The notes beneath the pieces were generated by a model. The model saw only the letters and a list, made by a program, of their open reading frames with translations. It made no database searches and was not told the origin of the DNA. A DNA stretch of 64,000 bases from assembly GCA_021817005.1 (NCBI GenBank), contig JAKAWJ010000001.1:1-64000 (forward strand), read 5' to 3'. This document shows, one piece after another, positions 43,503 to 53,064 of the stretch. The number at the start of each line of letters is the position of its first letter. Positions within the stretch are counted from its first letter, which is position 1. This DNA comes from an archaeon (GTDB lineage: Archaea > Thermoproteota > Thermoprotei_A > Marsarchaeales > Marsarchaeaceae). Position numbers and translations under genes: made by a program.

Positions 43503-44609
43503 CTACTTAACCACGTCGCCCGAATCCTTCATGCCTCGGGTAGGACGCTCGTCCTCCTGAGCCGGCCCTGTCAGCTTTTTAGGACTTGGCTGAGGAAGCG
43601 CTTGCGAGACTGCTTGCGGGTAGATCTTCCAGAGCCACACGAGAAAGAGGGTCATAAGCAAATCAGCCAGAAGAGTGATCGGCAACCTGGCTTCGGATAT
43701 CACGCCTATCACCTCAATCGGCAGCAAGAGCCCGGCTGCGAGAGCAATGAGCGGTCTCTTGTTCCCATCTAGCCTTATCGAGCGAATTGCGAAAACTAGG
43801 AATGCACCCTCAATCAGGATTATTGAAATCAGAGCAAGGTAGACAGGGACGTGATTGGCAGCTTCTGCAAGGCCAGTAAAGAGCACGGAAGGGTAAAAGC
43901 CGAGACCGAGCGCGGTCGTCACGGGCGAACTGCTTTTCTGAAGCCTTCGCCCCAGTTTTATCGCATTCCGCGGCAGCGCATAGCCGAGGATGGCGAGAGA
44001 TGCTACTACGGCCAGGCTTGCAGAGACGAGAGTGGGACCGGCCCAGTAGTGTTCCACTTTTGCAACCCCAAGCTGAAGAAATGCAACGTCAGCGCCGAGA
44101 ATGGCGATTGCATAGAAGAGCCTTCTACCACCGAGCAGCCGGGTACCAGCTGACTGCGGAACAGCCAGTGACAACAGCAAAATCGGAAGTGATATGCTGT
44201 AGACAATGTGTACTGGGATTATCACAGCCACCCAGACCCAGTTCACTCCGAGCCAGTGGCCGTAGAGACCGAATGGCCCCACGGGGGGAGCGTGCGGGTT
44301 AAAGAGCGTTGCAAGAGCCGTGCCTTCTTCTAGTACGCCGTAAGCGCTTCCAAAGAGCAGGAGCGAGCCTGCACCCTTTTGCCAGCGCACCATTGCCTCA
44401 CGAACCAGTAGCGCCCCGGGACCGTAGAGCGAAAGGTTCGTAGCTAGCTGAACCGCAAATGCCGGCGGATTCAGCACAATTGCATTGAGCGGACTGGAAT
44501 TCGAGAGATACTCCGGTATTCCTGGGGAAAGAAGAAGTAGCAGTACTACCGGGTGTCTTCGAAGATAGCCCATGGGCGTCCTGTTGAATCGATTAGCCAC
44601 TCGAACCAT
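43503..44609 (-). CDS. Polytopic membrane protein
   Basis: 368 residues with about nine helices and conserved-looking short motifs (YGVLEEGTALATLF, GLYGHWLGVNWVWVA) at helix ends. The C-terminal 35 residues are cytoplasmic and charged. The E-x-x-x-A/H arrangement recalls membrane-metalloprotease-like folds, but I cannot assign it. It is followed by the CNB-domain gene. Confidence 0.8.
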   Translation of the reverse strand: MVRVANRFNRTPMGYLRRHPVVLLLLLSPGIPEYLSNSSPLNAIVLNPPAFAVQLATNLSLYGPGALLVREAMVRWQKGAGSLLLFGSAYGVLEEGTALATLFNPHAPPVGPFGLYGHWLGVNWVWVAVIIPVHIVYSISLPILLLSLAVPQSAGTRLLGGRRLFYAIAILGADVAFLQLGVAKVEHYWAGPTLVSASLAVVASLAILGYALPRNAIKLGRRLQKSSSPVTTALGLGFYPSVLFTGLAEAANHVPVYLALISIILIEGAFLVFAIRSIRLDGNKRPLIALAAGLLLPIEVIGVISEARLPITLLADLLMTLFLVWLWKIYPQAVSQALPQPSPKKLTGPAQEDERPTRGMKDSGDVVK

Positions 44610-44675
44610 GGCCCTCTGCAGAGCGCGATTGCTCGGTAATGGAGTGCGTAGTCATCCGGCGGCTCTCAATCGGCC

Positions 44676-45050
44676 TCAAGTGAGCTGTTTTTCCTTCGGA
44701 ACGAACCTCATCGATATCGAGTTCACACAATGCCTTGTGTTCTTACGCGTAAACCCCTCCCCCACGAACACATGCCCCAGGTGGGCCCCACATCTTGCGC
44801 ACTCTATTTCTGTCCTCATACCGTCCGGGTCTGGAAGTCTGCGTACGGCGCCGGGAATTTCATCATCGAAGGATGGCCAGCCACAGTGGGCATCGAATTT
44901 GTCCTCAGATCGGTACAGGGCGGCTCCGCACCTCCGGCAACAATATATTCCCGGCCTGAACTCGGACTCGTATTCGCCAGAAAAAGGCGCCTCCGTACCC
45001 TTGTAAATGATAACCCTCTCCTCTTCGGGTGTGAGCTCGTTCAGTTTCAT
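44676..45050 (-). CDS. msrB: Peptide methionine-R-sulfoxide reductase
   Basis: 124 residues from ATG 45050 (MKLNELTPEEERVI). Zinc ligands are in CCRRCGAALY and ECARCGAHLGH, the substrate pocket is HCGWPSFDD, and the catalytic Cys is in RHCVNSISMRF. It repairs oxidised methionine in proteins, using thioredoxin. The frame extends to 45140 without family similarity. A thioredoxin gene lies about 5 kb away. 45051-45272 has no other gene. Confidence 0.95.
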   Translation of the reverse strand: MKLNELTPEEERVIIYKGTEAPFSGEYESEFRPGIYCCRRCGAALYRSEDKFDAHCGWPSFDDEIPGAVRRLPDPDGMRTEIECARCGAHLGHVFVGEGFTRKNTRHCVNSISMRFVPKEKQLT

Positions 45051-45272
45051 GGTGAACCTCAAACGGTTTGGGCCTTCCTTGGGATAAACGCTTCCTTGGC
45101 TTGGGAAAAGGCGGCTGTTGGGCTGTGAAAGCTGAAGCATCTTTCAGGCAGCCATGCATCTAACGGCTCACCTCGGACGAAAAATTCGGACGACACCTTA
45201 GAGCTTGGCCATAATTTGCCCAAAGTCAGTTCAGGCCCAGACAGAAGACGCGCAGGCCCTGCTAATCAATGT

Positions 45273-46109
45273 TCAGGCTTTCCTTTTTGCCAGCGCATTC
45301 AGTTCTTCGTAGGTGATTGCGCCATCGGTCAGCGCAGAGAAGTCGCCAGTTTCTATCACCTTTTTGCATACGCGTCTCAGGAATCCAAAGACCGCATAGG
45401 AGGCGCTGGGACCGAAACTGACTCGCCTCACTCCCAGTTGCTCGAGCGTGTTAAAATCCGCGAGGCCCTTCCGCACCATCACGTTTGTCGGAAATTGTAG
45501 CTCGGCGACGAACTTCTGGATGGAGCGAGTTTCGAGTAGCCCCATAGGGTAGACGCAGTCCGCGCCGGCGTCACGGTAGGCCTTTGCGCGCGCGACGCAT
45601 TCAGTGAACCTCTGCTCTTCGTTTCCGGCGGCGTATCTCAGGGCGTCCGTCCTTGCGTTGATGACAAACGGCACGCCCATGGTGTCGCTCAGCTGCTTCA
45701 GCTCCTTGATTTTTTCTACCTGGTCTGTCACGGGGTATAGCTTTCGCGTCGAGTGCTCAAAATCCTCTATGTTGACTCCCACTGCGCCGGCATCGATGAA
45801 ACCCTTTACGCTCTCCGTTACTTCTCTGGGAGAGGCTCCGTATCCCGCAACTACATCAGCAGAAAGAGGTACCGAAAGAACGCTCGAGATTTTTTTAACG
45901 GCGCTGATGAGTTCGACCCTGGGCATATACTGACCGTCAGGGTAACCCAAGGAAACCATCAGCCCTGCGCTACTCGTGGCCACCGCAGGGAACCCCAATT
46001 CCTCAAACATCCTCGCGCTGGGCACGTCCCAGGCGTTCGGGAGTATAAACGCTCGCCCTGACCTGTGAAGGGCCCTGAATCGCTCTGCGAGCGCAGCTTG
46101 TGACGACAT
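45273..46109 (-). CDS. Isocitrate lyase/PEP mutase-family protein
   Basis: 278 residues from ATG 46109 (MSSQAALAERFRALH). A TIM-barrel lyase with ILPNAWDVPSARMFEELGF, LSADVVAGYGASP (the metal Asp region), GVNIEDFEH and FVINARTDAL. This order is typical of the carboxyphosphonoenolpyruvate phosphonomutase-like branch. The substrate is probably a 2-methylisocitrate-, oxaloacetate- or phosphonate-type acid; the sequence does not decide. Confidence 0.9.
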   Translation of the reverse strand: MSSQAALAERFRALHRSGRAFILPNAWDVPSARMFEELGFPAVATSSAGLMVSLGYPDGQYMPRVELISAVKKISSVLSVPLSADVVAGYGASPREVTESVKGFIDAGAVGVNIEDFEHSTRKLYPVTDQVEKIKELKQLSDTMGVPFVINARTDALRYAAGNEEQRFTECVARAKAYRDAGADCVYPMGLLETRSIQKFVAELQFPTNVMVRKGLADFNTLEQLGVRRVSFGPSASYAVFGFLRRVCKKVIETGDFSALTDGAITYEELNALAKRKA

Positions 46110-46306
46110 ACCGATTCTACTGCTCTCAGATACCCTGCAGCCGTATTGGTCTTTCCTTGTAACCTTGGGTCGCTCCTGCGCTCTCACGAGGACCTCGACC
46201 CCAACTCAGGCGGTGGTCCGGGCGAAGACAGAGCGGAAGACCGGGTTCTGCGTAGCACACTTTGAGAAGGTCCAACTTCTTTCGTTTCTAGGGCCATATC
46301 AGAAAC

Positions 46307-46314
46307 CGTTAAGT
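46307..46314 (+). promoter_or_regulatory. TATA-like box of the large surface protein gene
   Basis: CGTTAAGT centred 29.5 bases before the ATG at 46340. Confidence 0.45.
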
Positions 46315-46339
46315 CGGGCCGCGCTTTCCGGCGGCTCGT

Positions 46340-49300
46340 ATGGCGGACCGAGCAGTCTCTGCAAGGCTTGCCCTGGTCCTAATCATTATAGTTGGAATCG
46401 GAATCATTGCGTCGGTATTCATTGGTCTGGAAGTCATAGGTCCCGGGAAGTCAAAGACCAGCACGACTCCCACAAGCCTCTCCGGCACTACGACAACTTC
46501 GACACAGCCATCGTCGGGCGACCCCTATGCACACACTGCCCCGGCCACTTTTGCGCTCGTGTCTGAACCTTCGGTGCCTGAACACAACAGTCTGTTCGTT
46601 AAGAGGGCCGAGGAAACCTACGTGTTCGTATATGCGAACCTGGAGAACTTCACGAAAGTTGAACTCTCGAATTTCGTGCTTGTCGTCTTCAATTCAACGA
46701 GCCCCTCTGGCTATTCTTCCCTTATTTTGTCCAAATTGAGCAGCCAGGCGGTGTCGGAAGCATTCGCTCACGGGGGCGCGACCATTCTACTGGGGCCGGT
46801 CTGGAGCGCGAACCAGACGGTGTTCGCACTCGCGGGTTACTCCGGTTCAGGCCTGACTGCTGCGCTCAATCTCTTTTTTGTTCACCCCAAACCTTTGCTT
46901 CCGGCTCCTGCGACCGCCTTGCTGGGACTGGGCAATACCACTACAGCCTCGGCAGCTGCTGCAATGCGCGAAGCCCCGTCGGGTTATACTCCCTTCCGCC
47001 GCGGATTTGACCAGGGCTGCATAAATGTCAACGCTACCAGCCTGTGCCCGCAGCTTGGCCCAGAGCTGAGTGCGTACTATGGGAACTATAACCTGACTCC
47101 TTCAGACAAAATTCTCTACCCCGATTACAGTTATTACTTCGACTTCGCGGACCTGATATCCTATATGCCGATTCTGTCAGATCAAAACAACGCCTGGCAG
47201 GCGAACGGTAGCGCTCTGCCACACTCTTCAGGTGTATGTGTGCCAGAGCCGCCACCTCCTGACGGCGAATCCATATGCTACGGCGAGCTGATCGGGATGC
47301 CGGTGTTCCAGTTTGGCTCGAACCCGGTTCATGCTCCGGTCTACTATCTGAAGAATGCGGACTGCAGCCTGGGCCCGATTAGATGCACTAACGAGATGGG
47401 CCTTCTCCTCTCGGGTTGCCAGACGCAAATGTTCTGCAGCTCAATTCTGAATCTCTTCAATCTTCCTGACATGCTTAACATCACGAATGACTGGAACTTG
47501 AGCAATGACGCAACCTTGATCAATCTCACGTCGGCGTTCGCTGCTTACAATTACGCGCAAGTGAACGTGTCCTCTGTCACAATGCTTCTCCCGCTGCCTC
47601 TCCTGCCTCCCCTTCCATTCTCGTACGCTTCGACCCTTAGTCAAATGATCGCTGATGGAATCGATATGTATTCCGCGCCTACCGGAATCTGTGAGGTAAC
47701 CGGTAACGTCTGTATTCCTGGATGCACACTTTTCTCATCTGCCTGTGTTTTCAATTATACCATGTGGGCGCTACTCTCAGTAAGCTCGAACATTGCGGGT
47801 GTGACAGGCGAGCTGAGTCCGGGCACAAACTTTTCCGGACTCTTTTACCCCGTGACTCTGACCGCGCCTTCCACATTCACAAACTTCACGGGCACGTATT
47901 CCTTTTCTTACTGGGACGTCTCTTCAGAAATAAACGGTACCAGCTACACTCAGCAGTACGACTCCCCGAACGTGAGCATCGACGTTCTCGGCCCGGTACA
48001 GGCGAAGGCGGTCTACACCTTCAGCGCGGCGAGCGGAAGCATTGTGGGCAGGGTAGAGTTTGCTTACCTGAACCCCCATACTGGCGCGATTGTCATTGGT
48101 CCGCCAATAGAGGGAGCCACTGTCACCGTGAAGACACAATCGGGAAGCACCGTTGCCACAAGCGTTACTGGGCTCGACGGCTTCTACGCCACCCCATATC
48201 TCTCTCCAGGCTGCTACAATGTCAGCGCCTACGAATATGGTTTCAATCTGCAGCCGGCAGTGAATCCGCAGTGCGTGGACGGCACAGTGAATGATTCGAT
48301 TTTCGAGTGGGAAAATTATTTTGATTATTATGCGCTTTCGAGCAACGGACTGGGTTCAATCACTCTTCCTGCGCACGAGAGTTCCGGGGTGGTGTTTTAC
48401 CTCTGGTATCCAGACGGCCAGCCGGCTGCGAATATAACGGTCTCCGCTTACACTGATTCGGGCAATGTTCAGGGCAATCTGGGCCCCCCGTTCGGTGGAC
48501 TGGCATCTTCAAGAACGGACGCAGGCGGGGCAGCCTACTTTACGTGGACTGCTGGCGGGATTCCAGGCTTCTATCGCATTTTCTTCAGCACCGCTGTAGC
48601 TGGCCAGACACTGTTCTACGCCTTACCTACTTGGGTGCTGGGCTTCAATACGACCGTGCAGAATTCGACCGTCACGGTCTACCAGGGCTCGAGCGTGGCA
48701 GTTCCCCTTTCCACCGGTTACTTTGTGAATTCGACTGCAAACTACACTGGGGAGCCATTGTTCATCGGGCTTAATGCTACGCTTTCCGTTTCCGGAATCC
48801 CAGCGGGAGTTTCTGCATACTTCACGCCCAACCCTCTGGTAGCTCCCGCCTACGTCAACCTGGGCTATAATCCGCTGAGACCGGATTCCGCGCTTGAACT
48901 CCAGATCGGGAACAACACTCCTCCTGGGGTATACAGGCTCTCACTCAGTTCCGTATTTTCGAGCGCGTATTTCGAGCCATCTGTTACGAACACGACGCCC
49001 CTTACGCTGACGGTTCTCGCCTGTGTCTCGCCACTTGCGGAACTGACCGGGGAAGTGCTTAACCTGGACGGTAACCCAACACCTGCGAACGTCACCATCT
49101 TTTCGAGCTCGGGCGTGAAGGTATTCACCCAAAACACGAGCACGGGATTCTTCTCTACCGGTTACTCACTCACCCCCGGCAATTACAATGTGAGCGCATA
49201 CCTGCCGTATTTCAGTAATCCTTACTTCAGCGAAATCGTCGCCGTAAAATCCTGTTCGTCTCAGAGTCTCGTGCTAACCCCTCGCGGCGCGCTCTCAGTT

Positions 49301-49681
49301 CAGGTGTTGTACGATGGCGCTCCGGCATCTCACGCCAATTTGTCTATCATCTATCCAAACGGATACGTTTTCAATGTGTCCACAAACGCACAGGGTGTTT
49401 ATAGTTCGGCCTATTCGCTACAGCCAGGAAACTACACAGTAGTGGCTCGTGTCAACGGGCAGAGTGCCAGTCAGTCGTTTTTGATACAGGGGGGTAAGAT
49501 GACGACTGTCACCGTTGACGTTGGCGGTTCCCTTCTTCTACGAGATGCCCACCAATCCGTGACGCGCGTCTTTCTCCGCCTCCCCCTTGCAGCCATAATC
49601 ATATCTATATTCGTAGCGAGCATACGCAGGCCCTGGGTCCCCCGCATTGGTTCGAGAACAGAGAGAAGGAAAATCTTGTAG
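46340..49681 (+). CDS. Large surface glycoprotein with carboxypeptidase-regulatory-like repeats
   Basis: 1113 residues. N-terminal anchor helix (about 10-33), then a Ser/Thr-rich linker and a ~500-residue external domain with many Cys (CINVNATSLCP, CYGELIG, CEVTGNVCIPGC) and N-glycosylation sequons. At least three CarbopepD_reg-like modules follow (SIVGRVEFAY to YATPYLSPGCYNVSAYEYG, then LTGEVLNLDGNPTPANVTI to YSLTPGNYNVSAYLP, then LSVQVLYDG to YSLQPGNYTVVARV). A last hydrophobic segment (LPLAAIIISIFVAS) with a basic tail suggests two-ended anchoring. It is probably a cell-envelope or adhesion component; no enzymatic motif seen. Confidence 0.88.
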   Translation: MADRAVSARLALVLIIIVGIGIIASVFIGLEVIGPGKSKTSTTPTSLSGTTTTSTQPSSGDPYAHTAPATFALVSEPSVPEHNSLFVKRAEETYVFVYANLENFTKVELSNFVLVVFNSTSPSGYSSLILSKLSSQAVSEAFAHGGATILLGPVWSANQTVFALAGYSGSGLTAALNLFFVHPKPLLPAPATALLGLGNTTTASAAAAMREAPSGYTPFRRGFDQGCINVNATSLCPQLGPELSAYYGNYNLTPSDKILYPDYSYYFDFADLISYMPILSDQNNAWQANGSALPHSSGVCVPEPPPPDGESICYGELIGMPVFQFGSNPVHAPVYYLKNADCSLGPIRCTNEMGLLLSGCQTQMFCSSILNLFNLPDMLNITNDWNLSNDATLINLTSAFAAYNYAQVNVSSVTMLLPLPLLPPLPFSYASTLSQMIADGIDMYSAPTGICEVTGNVCIPGCTLFSSACVFNYTMWALLSVSSNIAGVTGELSPGTNFSGLFYPVTLTAPSTFTNFTGTYSFSYWDVSSEINGTSYTQQYDSPNVSIDVLGPVQAKAVYTFSAASGSIVGRVEFAYLNPHTGAIVIGPPIEGATVTVKTQSGSTVATSVTGLDGFYATPYLSPGCYNVSAYEYGFNLQPAVNPQCVDGTVNDSIFEWENYFDYYALSSNGLGSITLPAHESSGVVFYLWYPDGQPAANITVSAYTDSGNVQGNLGPPFGGLASSRTDAGGAAYFTWTAGGIPGFYRIFFSTAVAGQTLFYALPTWVLGFNTTVQNSTVTVYQGSSVAVPLSTGYFVNSTANYTGEPLFIGLNATLSVSGIPAGVSAYFTPNPLVAPAYVNLGYNPLRPDSALELQIGNNTPPGVYRLSLSSVFSSAYFEPSVTNTTPLTLTVLACVSPLAELTGEVLNLDGNPTPANVTIFSSSGVKVFTQNTSTGFFSTGYSLTPGNYNVSAYLPYFSNPYFSEIVAVKSCSSQSLVLTPRGALSVQVLYDGAPASHANLSIIYPNGYVFNVSTNAQGVYSSAYSLQPGNYTVVARVNGQSASQSFLIQGGKMTTVTVDVGGSLLLRDAHQSVTRVFLRLPLAAIIISIFVASIRRPWVPRIGSRTERRKIL

Positions 49682-49766
49682 CCCTCTAACGACTCTGTCT
49701 AAGAGAGGACCAGAACATCCGCGGGCTTTACCCGCGTTGAACTGGAGCTCTCTCCATCTTACAGCG

Positions 49767-50159
49767 CTACAGATATGGTTTTAGTTCTGCAAGAATCTGG
49801 GCTTTCGGTCGGGCGCCTATGAAACCGTGAACCGCCTTTCCATTTTTAAAGAAGAGCATGGTTGGTATGCTCTGGATCCCGAATTCTCCCGGAACCAAGG
49901 GGTTATCATCCACATTCATCTTTGCGAACACCACCTTTCCTGAATATTCCCTGGCAAGCTCCTCAACTATGGGCTCCACCATTCTGCAGGGTCCGCACCA
50001 TGCAGCCCAAAAATCAACCACTACGAAAGGGTACTTTTGCAGCGTCTCTCTGAAGTTTGCGTCAGTCACCGCGACCGGATGACTTGGCATGGATGAGGAT
50101 TGCTCGATTTCGGCGGCCTTCTTCCTCTTCAATTTTTCTAACTCTTCGTCCTGAGACAT
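49767..50159 (-). CDS. Thioredoxin with charged N-terminal extension
   Basis: 130 residues. The redox motif is FWAAWCGPCRMVEP, with the cis-Pro in IQSIPTMLFF. A ~30-residue extension, rich in Lys and Glu (ELEKLKRKKAAEIEQ), precedes the domain and is absent from standard thioredoxins. Cytoplasmic disulfide reductase, possible donor for MsrB. Divergent from a TrmB-like regulator gene. Confidence 0.93.
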   Translation of the reverse strand: MSQDEELEKLKRKKAAEIEQSSSMPSHPVAVTDANFRETLQKYPFVVVDFWAAWCGPCRMVEPIVEELAREYSGKVVFAKMNVDDNPLVPGEFGIQSIPTMLFFKNGKAVHGFIGARPKAQILAELKPYL

Positions 50160-50252
50160 TTTCTCGCTTGTTCCTGCTCGACCCGGCTTCTGTCCCTGTC
50201 CGCTTGGACGGATGCGCGTATCGAGGTAAGTATTATTTGGCTTTCTGCATAT

Positions 50253-50291
50253 TTAAGTCTCGTTATATTGCCAATTTTATGCAAGACTTAA
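50253..50291. promoter_or_regulatory. Inverted repeat spanning the regulator promoter
   Basis: TTAAGTCT (50253-50260) and AGACTTAA (50284-50291) form perfect 8-base arms 23 bases apart, with AT-rich promoter elements between them. The layout suggests an operator for the divergent thioredoxin and regulator genes, perhaps autoregulation. Confidence 0.5.
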
Positions 50292-50321
50292 GTGGCCGGA
50301 CAGCACTGGATTGGGGTAGCC

Positions 50322-50717
50322 ATGAGCATGATCCGATTTCTGGCACGTCGCCAGGCGACCTGCACAGATTTGCTCACCTGTCTCTATGATTTGAAACCTG
50401 CTGAATCTGAGATCTTTTACGAACTCGTGAGGAAGGGACCGTGCTCTCTGGACCAGCTGTCCATGAGCGTAAAGAGGGAAAGGACTACTGTCTACCGCTG
50501 TCTGCAGAGGCTGACAGTCGCAGGGCTGACCTACCGCGAGGTCCAGGGAAGGCAGGGCAGGGGTTACATTCACCTCTACGCCGCGGCCGACCTCGCTACA
50601 ATAAAGGAAGCTTCGAGGGTGCGGGTAAGCGAGCTTTGCAAGTCGTTAGGAAGACTTGTTGACACGTTTGAGAGCGACGTGATGAGCAAGGTCAATTCCA
50701 CTAAGGCGGGGCAATAG
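50322..50717 (+). CDS. TrmB-like winged-helix regulator
   Basis: 131 residues from ATG 50322. After LTCLYDLKPAESEIFYELVR comes a winged helix (CSLDQLSMSVKRERTTVYRCL with LTVAGLTYRE) and a C-terminal helix. This is the MarR/TrmB-type N-terminal domain without a sensor domain. A CTD-less TrmB is common in archaea. The frame extends to 50292. The gap 50718-51010 holds no gene. Confidence 0.85.
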   Translation: MSMIRFLARRQATCTDLLTCLYDLKPAESEIFYELVRKGPCSLDQLSMSVKRERTTVYRCLQRLTVAGLTYREVQGRQGRGYIHLYAAADLATIKEASRVRVSELCKSLGRLVDTFESDVMSKVNSTKAGQ

Positions 50718-51011
50718 GCTCGCCTCAGTCTCTGGCCCCAAAACAGCTAGCCTTTCGCTCTAAGATTGCCGGAACTGGCTGAGCCTGGCCTGCGACAGCT
50801 GCCGACCCGTGCAACACCTTCCAGGAAATCGGGCAATGGGGTGGGTGCCTGTGTGGTCGGCCTCACAGGTTCAACCGCGAACCCCGGCAGCTCGTCGGTC
50901 ATGGCAAAAGAAGCGCGGAGGAGTTAAAGTGGTGAACCGGATTATGCAACTCTGTAGTCGTCAGAGCGTCGGTTTTGTTCTTTAAACATGAACTCCCTCG
51001 ACAGGCGCTAG

Positions 51012-51019
51012 CTTTTAAA
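51012..51019 (+). promoter_or_regulatory. TATA box, leaderless thioesterase promoter
   Basis: CTTTTAAA centred 25.5 bases before the ATG at 51041. Confidence 0.75.
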
Positions 51020-51040
51020 GAGGAGAAACCTCGTTTGTGC

Positions 51041-52072
51041 ATGCCTGCCCTACCTGCAATCCAGCGGCCAGAGATTTCTATCAGGGAGACCGCAGTTGAG
51101 ACCGTGTTTCTGGTCAACCCGGCCGATGCCAACCCTCTGGGCATCCTGCATGGCGGAAACATGATGAACTGGCTGGTTTCAGTGGGGACACTCGCGGTCT
51201 CGAGACTGGCCAAGGGGAACGCTGTACTGGGTTCGCTGGATAGCGTATTCTTTGTGAACCCGGTGAAAGTCGGAAATCTTGCTTACGTTCGTGCGTGGAC
51301 CGAATACATCGGAAAGAGCTCTCTCGAAGTAGGGGTGCGGGCAAGAACAGAGAACCCGATCACTGGGCAAACTTCAGTCACTACACTTTCGCACATGGCC
51401 TTCATAGCCGTGGGAATGCATGGCGAACCGAGGCTTGTTCCGGCGCGCATCAAGCCCGAAAAGGGAGAGAGTGCGATTTACAGGCAGGCAGTCTCTCGCT
51501 GGGAGGCAAGGAAGTCTTCCCTTCAAGGACGGAAACTGCTCGCCGAGGACACGGGAGAGTACGGCAAAGGTTCGAAGTGGCACATGAGTTTTTCAAGGAT
51601 AGTGATGACGGAAGACGCAGTGTATGGGGGTATAATGTTCGGTGGTCGCCTGCTGAAACTCCTTGACGAATTCACGGGCGCGTTGGCAACAAGATTTTGC
51701 AAGGGTGATGCGGTGACCGGGGCGGTCGACGATATGAGCTTCTACTATCCAATAAGGGTAGGCGACGTGCTCGACGTGGATGTCGCGCTCAACCGCGTAG
51801 GCCGTAGCTCCTTGGAAATAGGTGCGAAGGTAGTGGCCGAAGACCCTTTCACGGGCAACAGGCATCATGCGGCCACTGCATACTACACGTTTGTGCACAT
51901 TGGAAGCGATGGCAAACCGGTTTCAGTGCCTCCCTACAAACCGCATTCCAAGGACGAAATCATGAGGCTCGAGGAAGCTGAGTCCCGCGCCGAGCAGAGA
52001 GAGAAAAAATTGATTGCGTTGCGTGAGCTAGTGAATACCGGGTCTCCCGGTAGATTCGCTGACCCTGCCTGA
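51041..52072 (+). CDS. Double hotdog-domain acyl-CoA thioesterase
   Basis: 343 residues with two HotDog domains. Domain 1 has ADANPLGILHGGNMMNWLVS and the segment beginning GSLDSVFFVNPVKVGN. Domain 2 has YGGIMFGGRLLKLLDEFTG and AVDDMSFYYPIRVGDVLDVD. Each carries the G-x-(I/M)-x-G-G catalytic helix. Two-domain enzymes of this sort hydrolyse acyl-CoA thioesters. The C-terminal ~40 residues are a charged coiled helix. The start was chosen by the promoter (leaderless). Confidence 0.92.
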   Translation: MPALPAIQRPEISIRETAVETVFLVNPADANPLGILHGGNMMNWLVSVGTLAVSRLAKGNAVLGSLDSVFFVNPVKVGNLAYVRAWTEYIGKSSLEVGVRARTENPITGQTSVTTLSHMAFIAVGMHGEPRLVPARIKPEKGESAIYRQAVSRWEARKSSLQGRKLLAEDTGEYGKGSKWHMSFSRIVMTEDAVYGGIMFGGRLLKLLDEFTGALATRFCKGDAVTGAVDDMSFYYPIRVGDVLDVDVALNRVGRSSLEIGAKVVAEDPFTGNRHHAATAYYTFVHIGSDGKPVSVPPYKPHSKDEIMRLEEAESRAEQREKKLIALRELVNTGSPGRFADPA

Positions 52073-52141
52073 ACGCACGGACCCGCGCGCATCCGGCCTG
52101 CAGCCTTTAAAGCCACCCGGCGCTGAGTTGCCTGAACCCCG

Positions 52142-52966
52142 TTGAAGGTTTACATTTCAGCCGATATGGAAGGAATCACAGGAGTTGTCTCAAACGAAGA
52201 TGTCACCCCGGGCAAGATGAACTACGAGCGATTCAGAAATCAAATGTGCCATGACGTCAACGCCGCGATAGAAGGAGCACTTGAGGCAGGAGCTACCGAA
52301 GTAGTAGTAAATGACTCCCACGGCCAGATGACCAACCTCCTCCTTGAACAGCTTCACCCAGTCGCATCCCTCATTTCGGGGGTCACAAAGCCGCTCTACA
52401 TGATGGAGGGCATCGACAAGAGTTTCGATTGCGCCATGTTTGTGGGCTATCACTCAATGGTAGGGGGCAAAGGCGTTCTGAGCCACACTATGTCAGGGGC
52501 GAGTTCTGTGCAGCTCAACGGCCGCGCGACCAGTGAAGCAGAAATCAACGCTACGATAGCTGGGCACTTTGGCGTGCCAGTGACTATGGTTAGCGGGGAT
52601 CAGTACACCGTATCCGAGGTCAGGGAGGTTATGGCGGATGTAGAGGGAGCCATAGTAAAGTACGCGATAGACAGGCTTGCCGCGCGCTGCCTATCTCCAC
52701 AGGAGACAAGGAAACTGATCAAGGCTGCGGCAAAGGCTGGCGCAATCAAAGCAAGATCCACGAAGCCCTACAGGCTTGGCTCCGGAGCGGAATACACTTT
52801 CCAGTTCTTGCAGCCGAGCATGGCAGCAAGAGCCGCTATTCTCCCCTTTGTTGAGCAGCTGGACGTAAGAACTGTGAGGGTAAGGGGGGTGGACGCGATT
52901 GACGGCTGGAGGAGATTCTGGAGCGCTCTTCTTCTCGGCAGAAGCGCCCAGCCGGATGCTTACTGA
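52142..52966 (+). CDS. dppA: D-aminopeptidase DppA family (M55)
   Basis: 274 residues from TTG. Metal-binding residues lie in ISADMEGITGVV, VVVNDSHGQMTNL (Asp and His), MFVGYHSMVG and LSHTMSG, with the catalytic environment in INATIAGHFGVP. This is the zinc-dependent M55 DppA fold, which forms rings that hydrolyse D-amino-acid-containing peptides. A CTTTAAAG element near 52109 fits as promoter. Confidence 0.93.
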   Translation: MKVYISADMEGITGVVSNEDVTPGKMNYERFRNQMCHDVNAAIEGALEAGATEVVVNDSHGQMTNLLLEQLHPVASLISGVTKPLYMMEGIDKSFDCAMFVGYHSMVGGKGVLSHTMSGASSVQLNGRATSEAEINATIAGHFGVPVTMVSGDQYTVSEVREVMADVEGAIVKYAIDRLAARCLSPQETRKLIKAAAKAGAIKARSTKPYRLGSGAEYTFQFLQPSMAARAAILPFVEQLDVRTVRVRGVDAIDGWRRFWSALLLGRSAQPDAY

Positions 52967-53064
52967 CGAAAGTTTTGCCTGCGTATAACCCGCCCGAGCA
53001 GCTCGTCCAATCGCACTGATGTTCGAAACTGCGCCAGTCTGGAAGCGGCGTAACCCGTTCCGAG

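Noticed and set aside
50790-50890. tRNA-like stretch containing GGTTCAACC
   Set aside because: No acceptor or anticodon stems could be formed around it.
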